Shown here piece by piece: positions 12,526 through 23,928 of a stretch of 64,000 bases of DNA. Made by a program: the position numbers and the translations under genes. The stretch covers positions 7,890,950 to 7,954,949 of the forward strand of contig NC_019872.2 of assembly GCF_002234675.1 (NCBI RefSeq), read 5' to 3'. Position 1 is the stretch's first letter. Each line of letters begins with the position of its first letter. The notes under the pieces were generated by a model, which was given only the letters and a program-made list of their open reading frames with translations, was not told the origin of the DNA and ran no database searches. The stretch is from Oryzias latipes. Lineage: Eukaryota; Chordata; Actinopteri; Beloniformes; Adrianichthyidae.

Positions 12526-12845
12526 TTTCTTTTTAATTTAACCTTTATTTAACTAGGAAAAACCTCTTTTTCAAGGGAATCTTGGCCAAGAGGCAGCACA
12601 TTTCAATACAAAAATACATAAAAACAAGCATCATTAAAATCACATAAATCATGAAAAGCAGTTGCACATTATTGTTGCAGTCTCTGATGCTTTGAGCATG
12701 TTCTTAAAAACTCTTAAAGATACCAGTTCAGTTACTTTCCAGTCTTTTTGCAGCACATTCCAAGCAAAAGGAGCAGAGTGGACAAAAGCCTTTTCCCAGC
12801 TCTGTGCGGGCAAATGGAACAGAAAGCAACAACTGGTCTTTTGGT
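12526..12845. repeat. Dispersed fish LINE-like fragment
   Basis: Contains AACCTTTATTTAACTAGG, then CTCTTTTTCAAGGGAATC and TTGGCCAAGAGGCAGCAC, a block I recognise as a common teleost interspersed repeat. It continues with GCACATTCCAAGCAAAAGG and CAGAGTGGACAAAAGCC. No ORF is maintained. Confidence 0.45.
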
Positions 12846-14132
12846 CTTAAGGAGTAAGATTGCAAATTTGGTATGCTCCATCAAACATCAAATAAAAATC
12901 TATATTATTTTATTGTGTTGTCTTTTAAGCACATACGGTTTATAAATAAACACGTTAACAAAGGTTTTGCATTTGCTGTTCTTTTGCTTGTACATGGTGT
13001 TACCCTTTGTCAAAGAAGCCAGACAAACTATTAATTAAATCAGGACCAACGCTGAAAACTCATAAACATTTCAAAAATATTAAGAAAATGTCTTCAGTTA
13101 ATGTATTTGTTTTTCATTTTATTTTAGGCCTTTAAATCCTTATTTGTCTTTAGTTTCTGTCAACATTTTCAACACAATATTTCACTCCAAACAGGTCAAA
13201 GAACCCTGAATGACATTCTTTCTCACCCCGCAGTGATCCTGCACATGCTCAGTTTCCCTGGGGGAACACTAACCCTTTTCTCCATGCTCCCCCTTGTATC
13301 CTTTTCTATTCTCCCTTATTTTTACTTCTTTTCTTCCCTTTCATCTCGCCTCCTCTGTTGGCATGTTTCTTGTTGCTGCTGGCTGTCGATCATTTTTGTC
13401 ACTCTTTTTTCACTACACCGTGTCTGCCTGTCCTCCTCTTGTTGGTTCTTAAACATTTATTTTCATTCTCTAGTTTCTTTTCATGTATTAGTTGGCAGCA
13501 CCATCTGTGTTTCTGTTCATCTGTCTTTCTCCCTGCATATGCACATTTCTCTAGTGCTCTCTCAACCACAGCTTTTCCTTCTGACTCATTTTCGTTCACA
13601 GTTCATCTGTTTTTCTCAGTTGCACATGCACATAAATCTCTGTTTCTCCATCACAGTCAGGAAAAGTTGTAAGTTTCCATACAGTAGGAAATATTTTCAA
13701 CCAGACGTGAAATGTCGGGGAGGTGGTGGGTGTCAAATTCTTCTTTTTGTATTCCTCACCCACGTCTTTCACAAAAAATACATTTTTCTTAAACAAAGTC
13801 AACTCACGAGTTAAAGGAGGTATCTCTTAAACCTTGATTATATTTCAACCTTTTCAATCTATCATACAGATGCTGGAGTGGGAGGAGCCAGGCTGCAGAC
13901 GGGAATGGAAGCAAAAAGTATGGGTCTATCGGGGGAAGAGAAGCACCAGGAAAAAATAGGGTCTCCACCAGATAGAAGAAAAGTAAAAGCTGATAGCTGA
14001 GGGTGCTGCAGAGCAGAACTGATGTCTGACAAACCCTGACTGTTGCAAAACGAATGACACAAAACTGGACCCACAAGGTGACATACAAGAGCACAGATGA
14101 CAGATAAGCCTACATCAGGTATTGCAGTTCAC
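12846..14132. other. Intergenic, pyrimidine-rich, no gene seen
   Basis: The plus strand from 13250 to 13660 is strongly T/C-rich, giving long open frames on both strands (up to 193 codons) with Ser/Leu/Phe-rich, low-complexity translations. No domain, signal or splice pattern supports a gene. Confidence 0.4.
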
Positions 14133-17100
14133 TGGGTCTGCAACTTCTTTCTCTTTCGGCTTTTCCCATCAGGGGTCGCCACAGCGAATCATCCTTTTCC
14201 ACCTCACTCTATCATGGACATCTTCTACCCTAACATTAGCCAACTTCATGTCCTCTGTTAAGACATCCATGTATCTCCTCTTTGGCCGTCCTCTTGCCCT
14301 CCTGCCAGGCAGCTCCATCTCCAACATCCTTCTACCAATATATCCACTATCCCTCCTCTGAACATGTCCAAACCATCTCAGTCTGGCTTCTCTGACTTTG
14401 TCGCTAACACAGGCAACATGAGCCGTCCCTCTGATGTACTCGTTCCTTATCCTGTCTAACCTGGTCACTCCTAAGGAGAACCTCAACATCTTCATCTCCG
14501 CTACCTCCATCTCAGCCTCTTGTCTCTGTCTCACTGCTACCGTCTCTAACCCATAGAGCAGAGCTGGTCTCACCACTGTCTTGTACACCTTTCCTTTGAG
14601 TCTTGCTGGCACTCTTCTGTCACACAACACTCCTGACACTTTCCTCCACCCGCTCCAACCTGCCTGCACTCGCCTCTTCACCTCTTTTCCACACTCCCCA
14701 TCACACTGAACTGTTGACCCCAAGTACTTAAACTCCTGCACCTTCTTCACCTCAGCCCCCTGTAACCTAACGCTTCTACCTTGATCCCTCTCGTTCAGAC
14801 ACATGTATTCTGTCTTACTACGACTGACCTTCATGCCTCTTCTTTCCAGAGCAAACCTCCACCTCTCTAGCTGTTCCTCCACCTGCTCTCTACTCTCACT
14901 GCAAATTACAATGTCATCCGCAAACATCATTGTCCAGGGAGATTCCTGTCTTACCTCATCTGTCAGCCTGTCCATCAGCATAGCAAACAAAAAAGGACTC
15001 AAAGCTGATCCTTGGTGTAGTCCCACCTCCACCTTGAACTCCTCTGTCTGACCTACAGCACATCTCACCACCGTCATACTTCTCTCATACATGTCCTGAA
15101 CTACTCTGACATACTTCTCTGCCACTCCAGACGACCTCATACAGTACCACAGCTCCTCCCTCGGCACCCTGTCATACGCCTTCTCTAAATCTACGAACAC
15201 ACAATGCAGCTCCTTCTGACCTTCTCTGTACTTTTCCATCAACATTCTCAAAGCAAAAATGGCATCAGTGGTGCTCTTACGGGGCATGAAACCATACTGC
15301 TGCTCACAAATCTCCACCTTCTTCCTAAGCCTGGCTTCCACTACTCTTTCCCACAGCTTCATTGTGTGGCTCATCAACTTTATTCCTCTATAGTTGCTGC
15401 AGTTCTGCATGTCACCCTTGTTCTTAAAGATCGGAACCAGAACGCTTCTCCTCCATTCCTCAGGCATCTTCTCACTCTCTAAAATCCTATTGAACAACCT
15501 TGTTAGAAATTCCACTGCTGCCTCTCCTAAGCACTTCCATACCTCCACAGGAACGTCATCAGGACCAACGGCCTTTCCGCTCTTCATCCTTTTCAGAGCC
15601 TTCCTAACCTCCTCCTTTCCAATCTCTGCTACTTCCTGCTCCACAAAAACCACATCTTCCTCCCTTCTTTCCCTGTCATTTTCCACGTTCATCAGCTCCT
15701 CAAAATACTCCTTCCATCTTTTCTGTACACTCTCCTGGGTTGTTAGCACCTTTCCATCTCTGTCCTTAATCACCCTTATCTGTTGCACGTCCTTCCCATC
15801 TCTGTCTCTCTGTCTGGCTAGCCTGTACAAGTCCTTTTCTCCTTCCTTTGTGTCTAACCTGTCATATAGCTCATCGTAAGCCTTCTGTTTGGCCTTTGCC
15901 ACCTCTCTCTTCACTCTACGCTGCGCTTCCTTGTACTCCTGTCTACCTTCCTCAGTCCTTTCTACATCCCACTTCTTTTTAGCCAACCTCTTCCTCTGGA
16001 CGCATTCCTGTACTTCCTCATTCCACCACCAAGTCTCTTTACCGTCTTTCCTCTTTCCAGATGACACACCTAGCACCTTCCTACCTGTTTCCCTGATAAT
16101 TTCTGCTGTAGTTTCCCAGTCATCTGGAAGCTCATCCTGACCACCCAGGACCTGTCTCAACTTCTGCCTAAATTCCTCACAAGTTTCTTCATTCTGTAGC
16201 TTCCACCACTTGGTCTTCTTTTCTGTTTTCCCTCTCTTCTTCTTCCTGACCTCTAGAGTCATCTTACACACCACCATGCGGTGCTGTCTGGCTACACTCT
16301 CTCCTACCACCACTTTGCAGTCAATAACCTCTCTCAAATGACCTCGTCTACATAGGATGTAGTCCACCTGAGTACTCCTACCTCCACTTCTGTATGTCAC
16401 TCTATGTTCCTCTCTCTTCTGGAAGTAAGTGTTGACTACAGCCATTTCCATCCTCTTCGCAAAGTCCACCACCATCTGTCCCTCCAGATTCCTTTCCTTC
16501 ACACCAAACCTGCCCATCACCTCCTCATCACCTCTGTTGCCCTCACCAACATGTCCATTAAAGTCTGCTCCAATAACAACTCTCTCTCCTCTGGGAAAAC
16601 TCTCTATGACCTCATCCAACTCACTCCAGAATCTCTCCTTCACTTCTAACTCACAGCCAACCTGTGGCGCATACCCACTGACTACATTCACCATCACCCC
16701 TTCAATTTCTAACTTTAGGCTCATCATCCTGTCTGAGACTCTTTTCACCTCTAGAACACTGTTTACAAACTCCCCCTTCAGAATCACTCCTACCCCGTTT
16801 CTCTTCCTATCAACACCATGATAGAACAGTTTGTATCCTCCTCCAATACTACGTGCCTTGCTGCCCTTCCACCTTGTCTCCTGCACACACAGTACATCTA
16901 CCTTCCTTCTCTCCATCATGTCTGCCAGCTCTCTGCCTTTCCCTGTCATTGTGCCAACGTTAAGAGTCCCTATTCTCAAACCTATGTTCCTGCCTTTTCC
17001 CTTCTCTCTCTGGCCACGGGCCCTTCTGCCTCCCCTCTTTCTTCGACCAACAGTAGTCAAATTTCCACCGACACCCTGTAGGTTAACAGCATCGGTGGCG

Positions 17101-17145
17101 GTCGTTGTTAACCCGGGCCTCGACCGATCCGGTGGGTCTGCAACT
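14133..17145 (-). mobile_element. RTE-type non-LTR retrotransposon with target-site duplications
   Basis: A LINE on the minus strand, flanked by identical 13-bp direct repeats TGGGTCTGCAACT at 14133-14145 and 17133-17145, spaced exactly 3,000 bp apart. The 3' end (low coordinates) carries the conserved tail GGCGACCCCTGATGGG then AAAGCCGAAAGAGAAAGAAG. The 5' end starts within the CGGATCGGTCGAGGCCCGGG block common in fish elements, so little if any 5' truncation is present. The intact ORF, exact duplications and well-kept tail point to recent insertion. Clade assignment to RTE is from the endonuclease-RT layout and remembered similarity. Confidence 0.9.
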
Positions 17146-17168
17146 AAAAGGAGCATTTTTTGCTTCAC
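14169..17168 (-). CDS. RTE-type ORF: AP endonuclease plus reverse transcriptase
   Basis: A 999-codon uninterrupted ORF. The N-terminal third is an apurinic-type endonuclease: LRIGTLNVGTMTGKG, LCVQETRWKG, GADFNGHVGEG, QVDYILCRR and QHRMVV supply the usual Asn, Glu, Asp/Asn and His catalytic positions. The central part is a reverse transcriptase with DLEKAYDRVPREELW, GLHQGSALSPFLFAML and the catalytic FADDIVIC box. A basic C-terminal part with RLRWFGHVQRRD follows. No stop or frameshift is seen, so it may still encode an active enzyme that nicks DNA and primes reverse transcription there. The first Met (17168) lies beyond the upstream target-site duplication, in host flank, so the element's own start codon must be internal or non-AUG. 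Confidence 0.9.
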   Translation of the reverse strand: MKQKMLLLVADPPDRSRPGLTTTATDAVNLQGVGGNLTTVGRRKRGGRRARGQREKGKGRNIGLRIGTLNVGTMTGKGRELADMMERRKVDVLCVQETRWKGSKARSIGGGYKLFYHGVDRKRNGVGVILKGEFVNSVLEVKRVSDRMMSLKLEIEGVMVNVVSGYAPQVGCELEVKERFWSELDEVIESFPRGERVVIGADFNGHVGEGNRGDEEVMGRFGVKERNLEGQMVVDFAKRMEMAVVNTYFQKREEHRVTYRSGGRSTQVDYILCRRGHLREVIDCKVVVGESVARQHRMVVCKMTLEVRKKKRGKTEKKTKWWKLQNEETCEEFRQKLRQVLGGQDELPDDWETTAEIIRETGRKVLGVSSGKRKDGKETWWWNEEVQECVQRKRLAKKKWDVERTEEGRQEYKEAQRRVKREVAKAKQKAYDELYDRLDTKEGEKDLYRLARQRDRDGKDVQQIRVIKDRDGKVLTTQESVQKRWKEYFEELMNVENDRERREEDVVFVEQEVAEIGKEEVRKALKRMKSGKAVGPDDVPVEVWKCLGEAAVEFLTRLFNRILESEKMPEEWRRSVLVPIFKNKGDMQNCSNYRGIKLMSHTMKLWERVVEARLRKKVEICEQQYGFMPRKSTTDAIFALRMLMEKYREGQKELHCVFVDLEKAYDRVPREELWYCMRSSGVAEKYVRVVQDMYERSMTVVRCAVGQTEEFKVEVGLHQGSALSPFLFAMLMDRLTDEVRQESPWTMMFADDIVICSESREQVEEQLERWRFALERRGMKVSRSKTEYMCLNERDQGRSVRLQGAEVKKVQEFKYLGSTVQCDGECGKEVKRRVQAGWSGWRKVSGVLCDRRVPARLKGKVYKTVVRPALLYGLETVAVRQRQEAEMEVAEMKMLRFSLGVTRLDRIRNEYIRGTAHVACVSDKVREARLRWFGHVQRRDSGYIGRRMLEMELPGRRARGRPKRRYMDVLTEDMKLANVRVEDVHDRVRWKRMIRCGDP

Positions 17169-17595
17169 CAGTTCTCAGAAAAATAAAGACAGTAAAGACA
17201 CCAAACACAGTTGTGTACAATAACTGCATTCCTGTAACAGAACAGTGCAATTAATAATCAGTTGAATGCATATTGGAAAAATAATGTTTCAAATAAACTA
17301 GCCTGCCATCGAAAGGATGACCTTCATGCTAAATGTGTTTGGCGAGGCCTGCTGCTCTATGATGAGATATAAGTGAGTTGAAATGACAACAAAGTGGCTA
17401 TGAACTTAAATAATTACAAAAATATAAAACAGTTTCAAATAAAACAGTTGGCGAAAGCATCAAATTATTTCCTATTTTTATTTATGTATATTTTTGCAGA
17501 TTGCGGGCACTATTTCATACGGAGCCCGTGTCCTGACATGGAAAAAATAAAATATATCTCGTTCCCACAAATTAATATCTTGTTCCCACAAATTA

Positions 17596-19034
17596 CCGTA
17601 ATTTCCGGACTACAAGCCGCTACTTTTTTCCTGCGTTTACAGCCTTGCTGCTTATTCAGTGACGCGGCTAATTTATGGATTTAATTGGCGGCCGCCATGT
17701 ACGTACTTTCGAACTCAGTGAATAGTTTGAATTCTCTATCTATCACCAAGCACGAGGCATTTTTATTCAACACACCTCTTAGCAGCCAAACAGCATGGAC
17801 TTGACTTCAGGTCTTAGACACTTCAGTCATGGTTCAACAAAACGAAACACGCATGCCCGGCCGCATCCCAGAATCCTTTGGGGCCATTAGACCCAACGTG
17901 CACGTGATCGCCGCTACATTATGATGAAGCTTTCAAGTTAAAAGCAATCGTTAAAAGCAGCGTAAAAAAGTCCACCGTCACCAACGGGTTTGAAAAAGCC
18001 GGTTTGCTGCGTGACGGAGAGAACAGCGCATGGAGTGAATTTACACTCCATTTACGGTTTCTAAGGAAACCGTAAAAGCGTAATTTTGCTTTGAAAAACT
18101 CACAGCCTCCGTGTGAGCTGGAGACATCTTCTCCTGCTGATTGAGCTGCGGGGCCGATGGCAGTCTGATGGCTCCCACACGTAACAACGCATCCGCCCCT
18201 CATACACAAAACGTACAGTATTAAGTCCGATTGCTTTGCACAGAAACGATTTGCTCCATCCACCGGCGCAACGGGGACGAAGTGCTCCTCCTTGAAGCTG
18301 CCCTGGCCAGAGGTGTCGGAGTAGATAGGAAGGGGAGACAAGGAGCGCGCGGGGCGGGAGCGGAGTGCAGAGGCTTCTGAATTCTGACGCACGCGCCGCG
18401 CTGAGGCGCGCGCTTTTCAGTCGCCGCTGCTTTATTTTACCGTTGTGTTTTCTAACCAGTCCTGTTACTCCCATAACGCTGCTGCGACACAAGCGGAAGG
18501 AGAGCTTTTCCCGTTCACCCCTCCATGCACTGCTGCTACTTGCTAATTCTTAAACACGTACAACAGAATGGCGAGCCGGGCGTTGGCCCCGCCTTTAGCC
18601 CCTAAGACTCATGGGAAATGTGGAATCGCGGATGTAAATTTCCTCATTATAACTGAGGGATGTAATGTTGATTATATGGTTACTGTTTGTAATTTTATGT
18701 ATGATACCTAGATTGTCAATAAGTAAAAAAAAAAAATGAAATAAAAACACCATAACTGAGGGACTTGTGAACAGAATATAGGTCCATGCTGTTTGACAGA
18801 TGTCGATACACTCAAATACGTGACTCAGAGGCAAAAATGGCACCACCCACAATGTGCTAATAAATTGCACTCACTCTGGGATGCTGGGCGTGATCTGTCA
18901 GGATGACAATACCGGCTAACACATGCGCGGCTTGTACTCTGACACGGCTTGTGTATGTATAAAAACAGTCAAACACGTGAATATGGGTGGGTGCGGCTTG
19001 TAATCGGGTGCGCTTTGTAGTCCGGAATTTACGG
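17596..19034. mobile_element. TA-flanked DNA transposon nested in the outer left arm
   Basis: A 1,439-bp element bounded by inverted repeats: CCGTAATTTCCGGACTACAA at the left, and the reverse complement CCGTAAATTCCGGACTACAA at the right. It is flanked by TA on both sides. Removing it and one TA restores ACAAATTAATATCTTG, which is present intact in the neighbouring repeat unit and in the right outer arm, so the target site is defined. TA duplication suits the Tc1/mariner/pogo superfamily. No transposase ORF is present. The interior 17880-18560 is CpG-rich and unlike the flanks. Confidence 0.75.
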
Positions 19035-19215
19035 TAATATCTTGTTCCCACAAAAAACTATTTTGGTCCCTCGAAATAATTAATTCGTGTAAAAAAATAA
19101 TGAATTAGAGCAAAAGAAATAATTATTCACGTCATAAGTCATTCATAAACACGGATATGCTCTCCGTTCTGCCGCAAAAGCCACTTTCAGCGGTAACTTC
19201 TGTGTCTCTGTGACC

Positions 19216-20242
19216 CACATTCATTCAAGAAAGGAAAAAGAAAAACAAGAATGATCACTTTATTATTGTCCAAATGAATATAAAATAAATATCATAAGAT
19301 TTAGGACACCTAGGCTAGCTACTTTGCCAAACGATTCTCCAATATAGCTCCGCCGCGGAGAACTTTTGCTTGTCATGCCGGCATGCGGGCAGCTGGCTGG
19401 CCGGTAGACAGACGGATATTGGAGTTTAGGGTCGAATAGGAATAGGAATAATAATATTCAGGACTTGTCTTTTATTAATATACTCTTTAGCAGTCACTTA
19501 ACTTCCGAAGGCTATATGCTACGTATCCCATCATGCATCACACATATTCCATCATGCATCAAAACCAATCACCGTGGCCCTATAACTGTGATGCGTTCAG
19601 AGACAATAGGACATGCTACGAGCTATGATGCCATGGGGCGGCCGTGGTGCAGCGGTAGGGCGGTCGACCCATGATCGTAATATTCCAGGTTCGATTCCCG
19701 CCTTGCACGCCCATGTGTCGAAGTGTCCTTGGGCAAGACACTGAACCCTACGTTGCCTGTGTTGGGAGGTTGGCACCAGTGTTCGGCAGCGGAGCCACCA
19801 TCAGTGTGTGAATGTGTGTGTGCATGGGTGAATGGACTGTGACTGTAAAGCGCTTTTGGGCCTCCGAAAGAGGGTAGGAAGCGCTATATAAGTATATACA
19901 TTTACCATTCTATGATGTGCTACATAGCATGTAGCTTACTAGCCTTTGGTTGTAAAGTGACTGCTAAAGAGTATGTTAATAAAAGAAAAGTCCTGAATAT
20001 TATCATTCCTATTCAACCCTAAACTACAATATTCCAAGCCATCTACTGGCCAGCCAGCTGCCAGAATGCCGGCATGACAAGCAAGCCCTCCGCAGCGGAG
20101 CTAGGAGCTATGTCCGGTGAATTGCTACGGTATGGCGAAGCAGCAAGCTTGGGCATCCTAAATCTTATGAAATTGTGCTTATATTTATTGACACAATACC
20201 AAATTTATCAGTCTTGTTTTTCTTTTTCCTTTCTTGAATGTG
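19216..20242. mobile_element. Foldback element with arms of several hundred bp
   Basis: The left arm 19216-19622 and right arm 19918-20242 are diverged inverted copies: CACATTCATTCAAGAAAGGA at the left start mirrors TTTCTTGAATGTG at the right end. Internal matches include AAATCTTATGA/TCATAAGATTT, GACAAGCAA/TTGCTTGTC, GCCGGCATG on both arms and CTTTAGCAGTCAC/GTGACTGCTAAAG. The centre is occupied by a SINE. The short ORFs across it are not protein-like. Confidence 0.7.
19631..19909 (+). mobile_element. tRNA-derived SINE
   Basis: The head has Pol III boxes: GTGGTGCAGCGGTAGGG as A box and GGTTCGATTCC as B box about 40 nt later. The body carries GTGTCCTTGGGCAAGACACT, GAATGGACTGTGACTG and a tail AAGCGCTATATAAGTATATA, the tail block shared with L2-type LINEs in fish SINEs. 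It is flanked by direct repeats CTATGATG at 19623-19630 and 19910-19917, a clear 8-bp target-site duplication. It sits at the exact centre of the foldback element. Confidence 0.85.
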
Positions 20243-20421
20243 CAGTGTTGCCAGATAGAGTCACAGTTTTCCAGCCCAAAAGTCATCTGAAAACCACCCG
20301 ACCCAGCCAAAAAACGCCCAACGGGGGAGAGGGGGAGAACGCCCCTCTCTGATATTACTTACATTACTCTACTCGCTTTTTCACAGCAACCTGTCTAGTC
20401 TAAAAGCACAAATAAACAATT

Positions 20422-20650
<229 letters not shown>

Positions 20651-20799
20651 TGCAAGCAATGGAATGGCAATAGAAAGGGCGCAATTGCCATAACCATGGA
20701 AAGGTGGTGATTACCATAACAATGGGGAACAATTAACATCACCCAGTGAGGGTCCTTGGGCAAGGCCCTTAACGCTACTGCCTACCTCACAACATCAGA

Positions 20800-23725
20800 G
20801 ACGATGCCGACTCAGATGTCGCCCAGCCAAACAAGGTTTGCGTCAGGTGCTGGAACAAAACGAAAATGGCCTAGTTGTGAGAACACGGTTCTGTTAGTGC
20901 AAGGGGGTAACATACAGAGAATGTGGAATAAATGGATGCTTCGAAACTCACAATCAAGGCTAACTGCCAAAGAACTGGAAGCCCAATGCTCGAACATCCA
21001 CATACCGTAACTCCCATCACAACTTGAGATTGAAGCGGTACAACACGGGAGAGCCAGAACAGCAGGTCAGAGAGGAGGCTATACCAAACTCCCACCCTGA
21101 GCTTGGGTACACAGCCCCAACAACCACAGATGCGCTGAACAAGGCAGCAACTGACCTGAAAGACAAGATCATGTCTAGAATGAACACTAGGCAACCCCGA
21201 CATCAGCTACAACGGTTAAGTGATGTACCGCCTGAAAGTCTTCTGGAAACTGTGAATGAAGCATTGAGGGCAATTCCTACCACAACAATCACAGAAAGGA
21301 CCCTCACTGGGTGATGTTTACACCTCAGCAGCAGTGATCCTTGAGATGCTTGGCTATAAGAGCAACCATGGGAGAAAACAATACCCACCATGGAAGCAAC
21401 GGTTAGAGGCAAAAATCAAGGCAACTTGGAAGGATGTGAGTAAGCTGACAGAGGCTCAAAGAGGTACAATGAGAAAGCAAGTACCTAAGAGATACAGCCA
21501 GATGCCCATACCTGAAGCACTGAAAACTGCCAAACAAAGGCTCCTAGCTTTGAGCAGTCGCCTAAAGAGGTACACAAGAGACAATGAAGCCAGACGGATA
21601 AACAGGCTGTTCGCAACTCAACATGCGAAAGTGTACGCTCAGTGGCAGGGTCAAAACAGCCGAGCAGAAACACCAAGGTTAAAAACTGAACAGTACTGGA
21701 TATGGGAGAAAGAGACAGCACATAACAGCAATGCCCAGTGGCTGGTCTCTCTGAGAAAAGAACATAGCAACCTCCCTGAACAGAATCCAGTAACCATCAC
21801 AGTGGCAAACATCCAAGAAAGAGTCTTAGGTATGAAGAACTGGACAGCACCGGGCCCTGACATGATACATGCCTACTGGCTAAAGAAACTCACCGCACTC
21901 CACGGGCACATGGCAGCACAAATGAACCAGCTGCTAAGAGATGGGACTCACCCCGAATGGCTAACGGAAGGGCTAACGATCCTGATCCAGAAGAATCCCT
22001 CAAAGGGTGCAGTCCCATCCAACTACCGGCCAACAACCTTTCTCTCCACAACATGGAGCTCATTTCAGACATCATTGCAACCAAAATAAATAGACACATG
22101 GATGAACACATAAGCAACACACAGAAGGGCATTGGTAGAGACTCCAGAGGAGCCAAACACCAAATCCTGGTTGACAGGACAGTCGCTCAAGACTGTAGGT
22201 CACGACACACCAACTTCTGCACAGCCTGGATTGATTACTAGAAAGCCTATGACTCAATGCCACACACGTGGATCACTAACTGCTTGGAGCTGTACAACAT
22301 CAAGATGACTCTAAGAGCGTTCATAGGAAACTCAATGAAGCTGAGGAAAACCACCCTTGAAGCCAATGGCAAGCCACTTGCAAAAGTGTCCATCAAATGT
22401 GGGATATACCAAGGTGATGCTCTGTCCCCACTGCTGTTCTGCATAGGTCTGAACCCCCTCAGCCAAATAATCAACAAGACTGGCTATGGATACCAACTCA
22501 GAAATGGGGCCAACATCAGTCACCTCCTCTACATGGATAACATCAATCTATATGCTAAGAGCGAGCGTGACATTGACTCCCTGATCCACACCACCAGGAT
22601 CTACAGTACGGACATTGGGATGTCATTCGGGCTCGAAAAATGCAACCATATGGTGACAAAGAGAGGCAAGGTAGTCCACACAGGAGGGGTCTCACTCCCA
22701 GAAGGAACAATAGCAGACATTGAGGACAGTTACAAGTACCTTGGAATTCCGCAGGCAAATGGCAACCTGGAGCAGACAACAAGAAAAGCTGCAACAGCTA
22801 AATACCTCCAACGAGTCAGGCAAGTCCTGAGAAGCCAGCTCAGGAATAATAAGATGGCCAAAGGAAGAGATACAGACCACTGATGTTAAAACACGAAAGC
22901 TCCTCACCATGCATGGAGGGTTTTATCCCGAATCCGGCACCCTGAGACTGTATGCTAGCTGCAAGGAAGGAGGCCGAGGACTAGTGAGCGTAGAAGCCTC
23001 TATCCAGGATGAAACATCCAAGATGCATGAATACACCAAGCTCAAGGCCACAACTGACAGTGTGCTCAGTGAATGTCTCAAGCAATGGAGAGCAGAGGAT
23101 ACAGTACTGGAGGACAGATCCTAATGGGAGGACAAACCCCTGTATGGGATGTACCATTGGACCATAACTGAAGTGTCTGATATCAAGAAGTCCTACCAAT
23201 GGCTAGAAAGGGCTGGCCTACAGGACAACACTGAAGCATTCATCCTGGCAGCTCAGGAACAAGCCCTGAGCATTAGAGCAATAGAGGCTCAGATCTTCCA
23301 TGCCAGACAAGACCCAAGGTGTAGGCTGTGCAAAGAGGCGCCTGAAACAATCCAGCACATAACTGCAGGGTGTAAGATGCTGGCAGGGAAAGCATACATG
23401 GAGCGCCACAATCAAGTGGCTGGAATAATATAGAGGAACATGTGTGCAGAATGTGGACTGGAAACCCCAAGGTCAAAATGGAAAACACGCCCGAAGGTCG
23501 TAGAGAATTGTAGGGTAAAAAGTCCTGTGGGACTTCCAGATCCAGACTGATAGAATGGTAATGGCGAACCAACCAGATATTGTAATGGTGGATAAAGAAT
23601 AGAGGAAAGCCGTTGTGTTGGATGTGGCAGTGCCAAGTGATGGGAGCATCAGGAAGAATGGAACATGAGAAACTGGAGAAATACCAGGTACTCAGAGAAG
23701 AACTGGAGAAAACTTGGAAAGTTAA
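20800..23725 (+). pseudogene. Decayed Rex6/R4-like non-LTR retrotransposon
   Basis: Fragments in all three plus-strand frames spell one reverse-transcriptase polyprotein: LGMKNWTAPGPDMIHAYW and AVPSNYRPTTFLST (21825-22060), a stop at IDY*KAYDSMP (about 22240), CGIYQGDALSPLLFC (22395-22445), then LLYMDNINLYAK (22525-22560), where the catalytic YMDD has become YMDN. Downstream are SYKYLGIPQANG, a zinc-knuckle-like CRLCKEAPETIQHITAGC (23320-23375), and the start of a restriction-type endonuclease motif around PDIVMV (23570) and VVLDVAVPSDG (23610). C-terminal endonuclease order is typical of R4/Dong/Rex6 elements. Stops, frameshifts and the lost Asp show it is dead. Confidence 0.75.
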
Positions 23726-23928
23726 TAAATTAATTATTTCGAGGGAACGAAATAGTATTTCGTGGGAACAAGATATTAATTTGTGGGAACAAGATATATT
23801 TAATTTTTTCCATGTCAGAACACGGGTTCAGTAATTTCATAATTAAGGACGAGTTTAAAATGAAGTGAAAAAATGTTTAGTTCTTTCCGTACCAACACAA
23901 AAGAACAGTGGAGCAGTGAAGACAGCAC

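Noticed and set aside
13233..13814. 193-codon plus-strand ORF with hydrophobic stretches
   Set aside because: Pyrimidine-rich low-complexity sequence. Hydrophobicity comes from TTT/CTT/TCT composition. No family resemblance, and the opposite strand is equally open.
14803..17223. Plus-strand ORFs across the LINE
   Set aside because: Antisense shadows of the intact RTE ORF.
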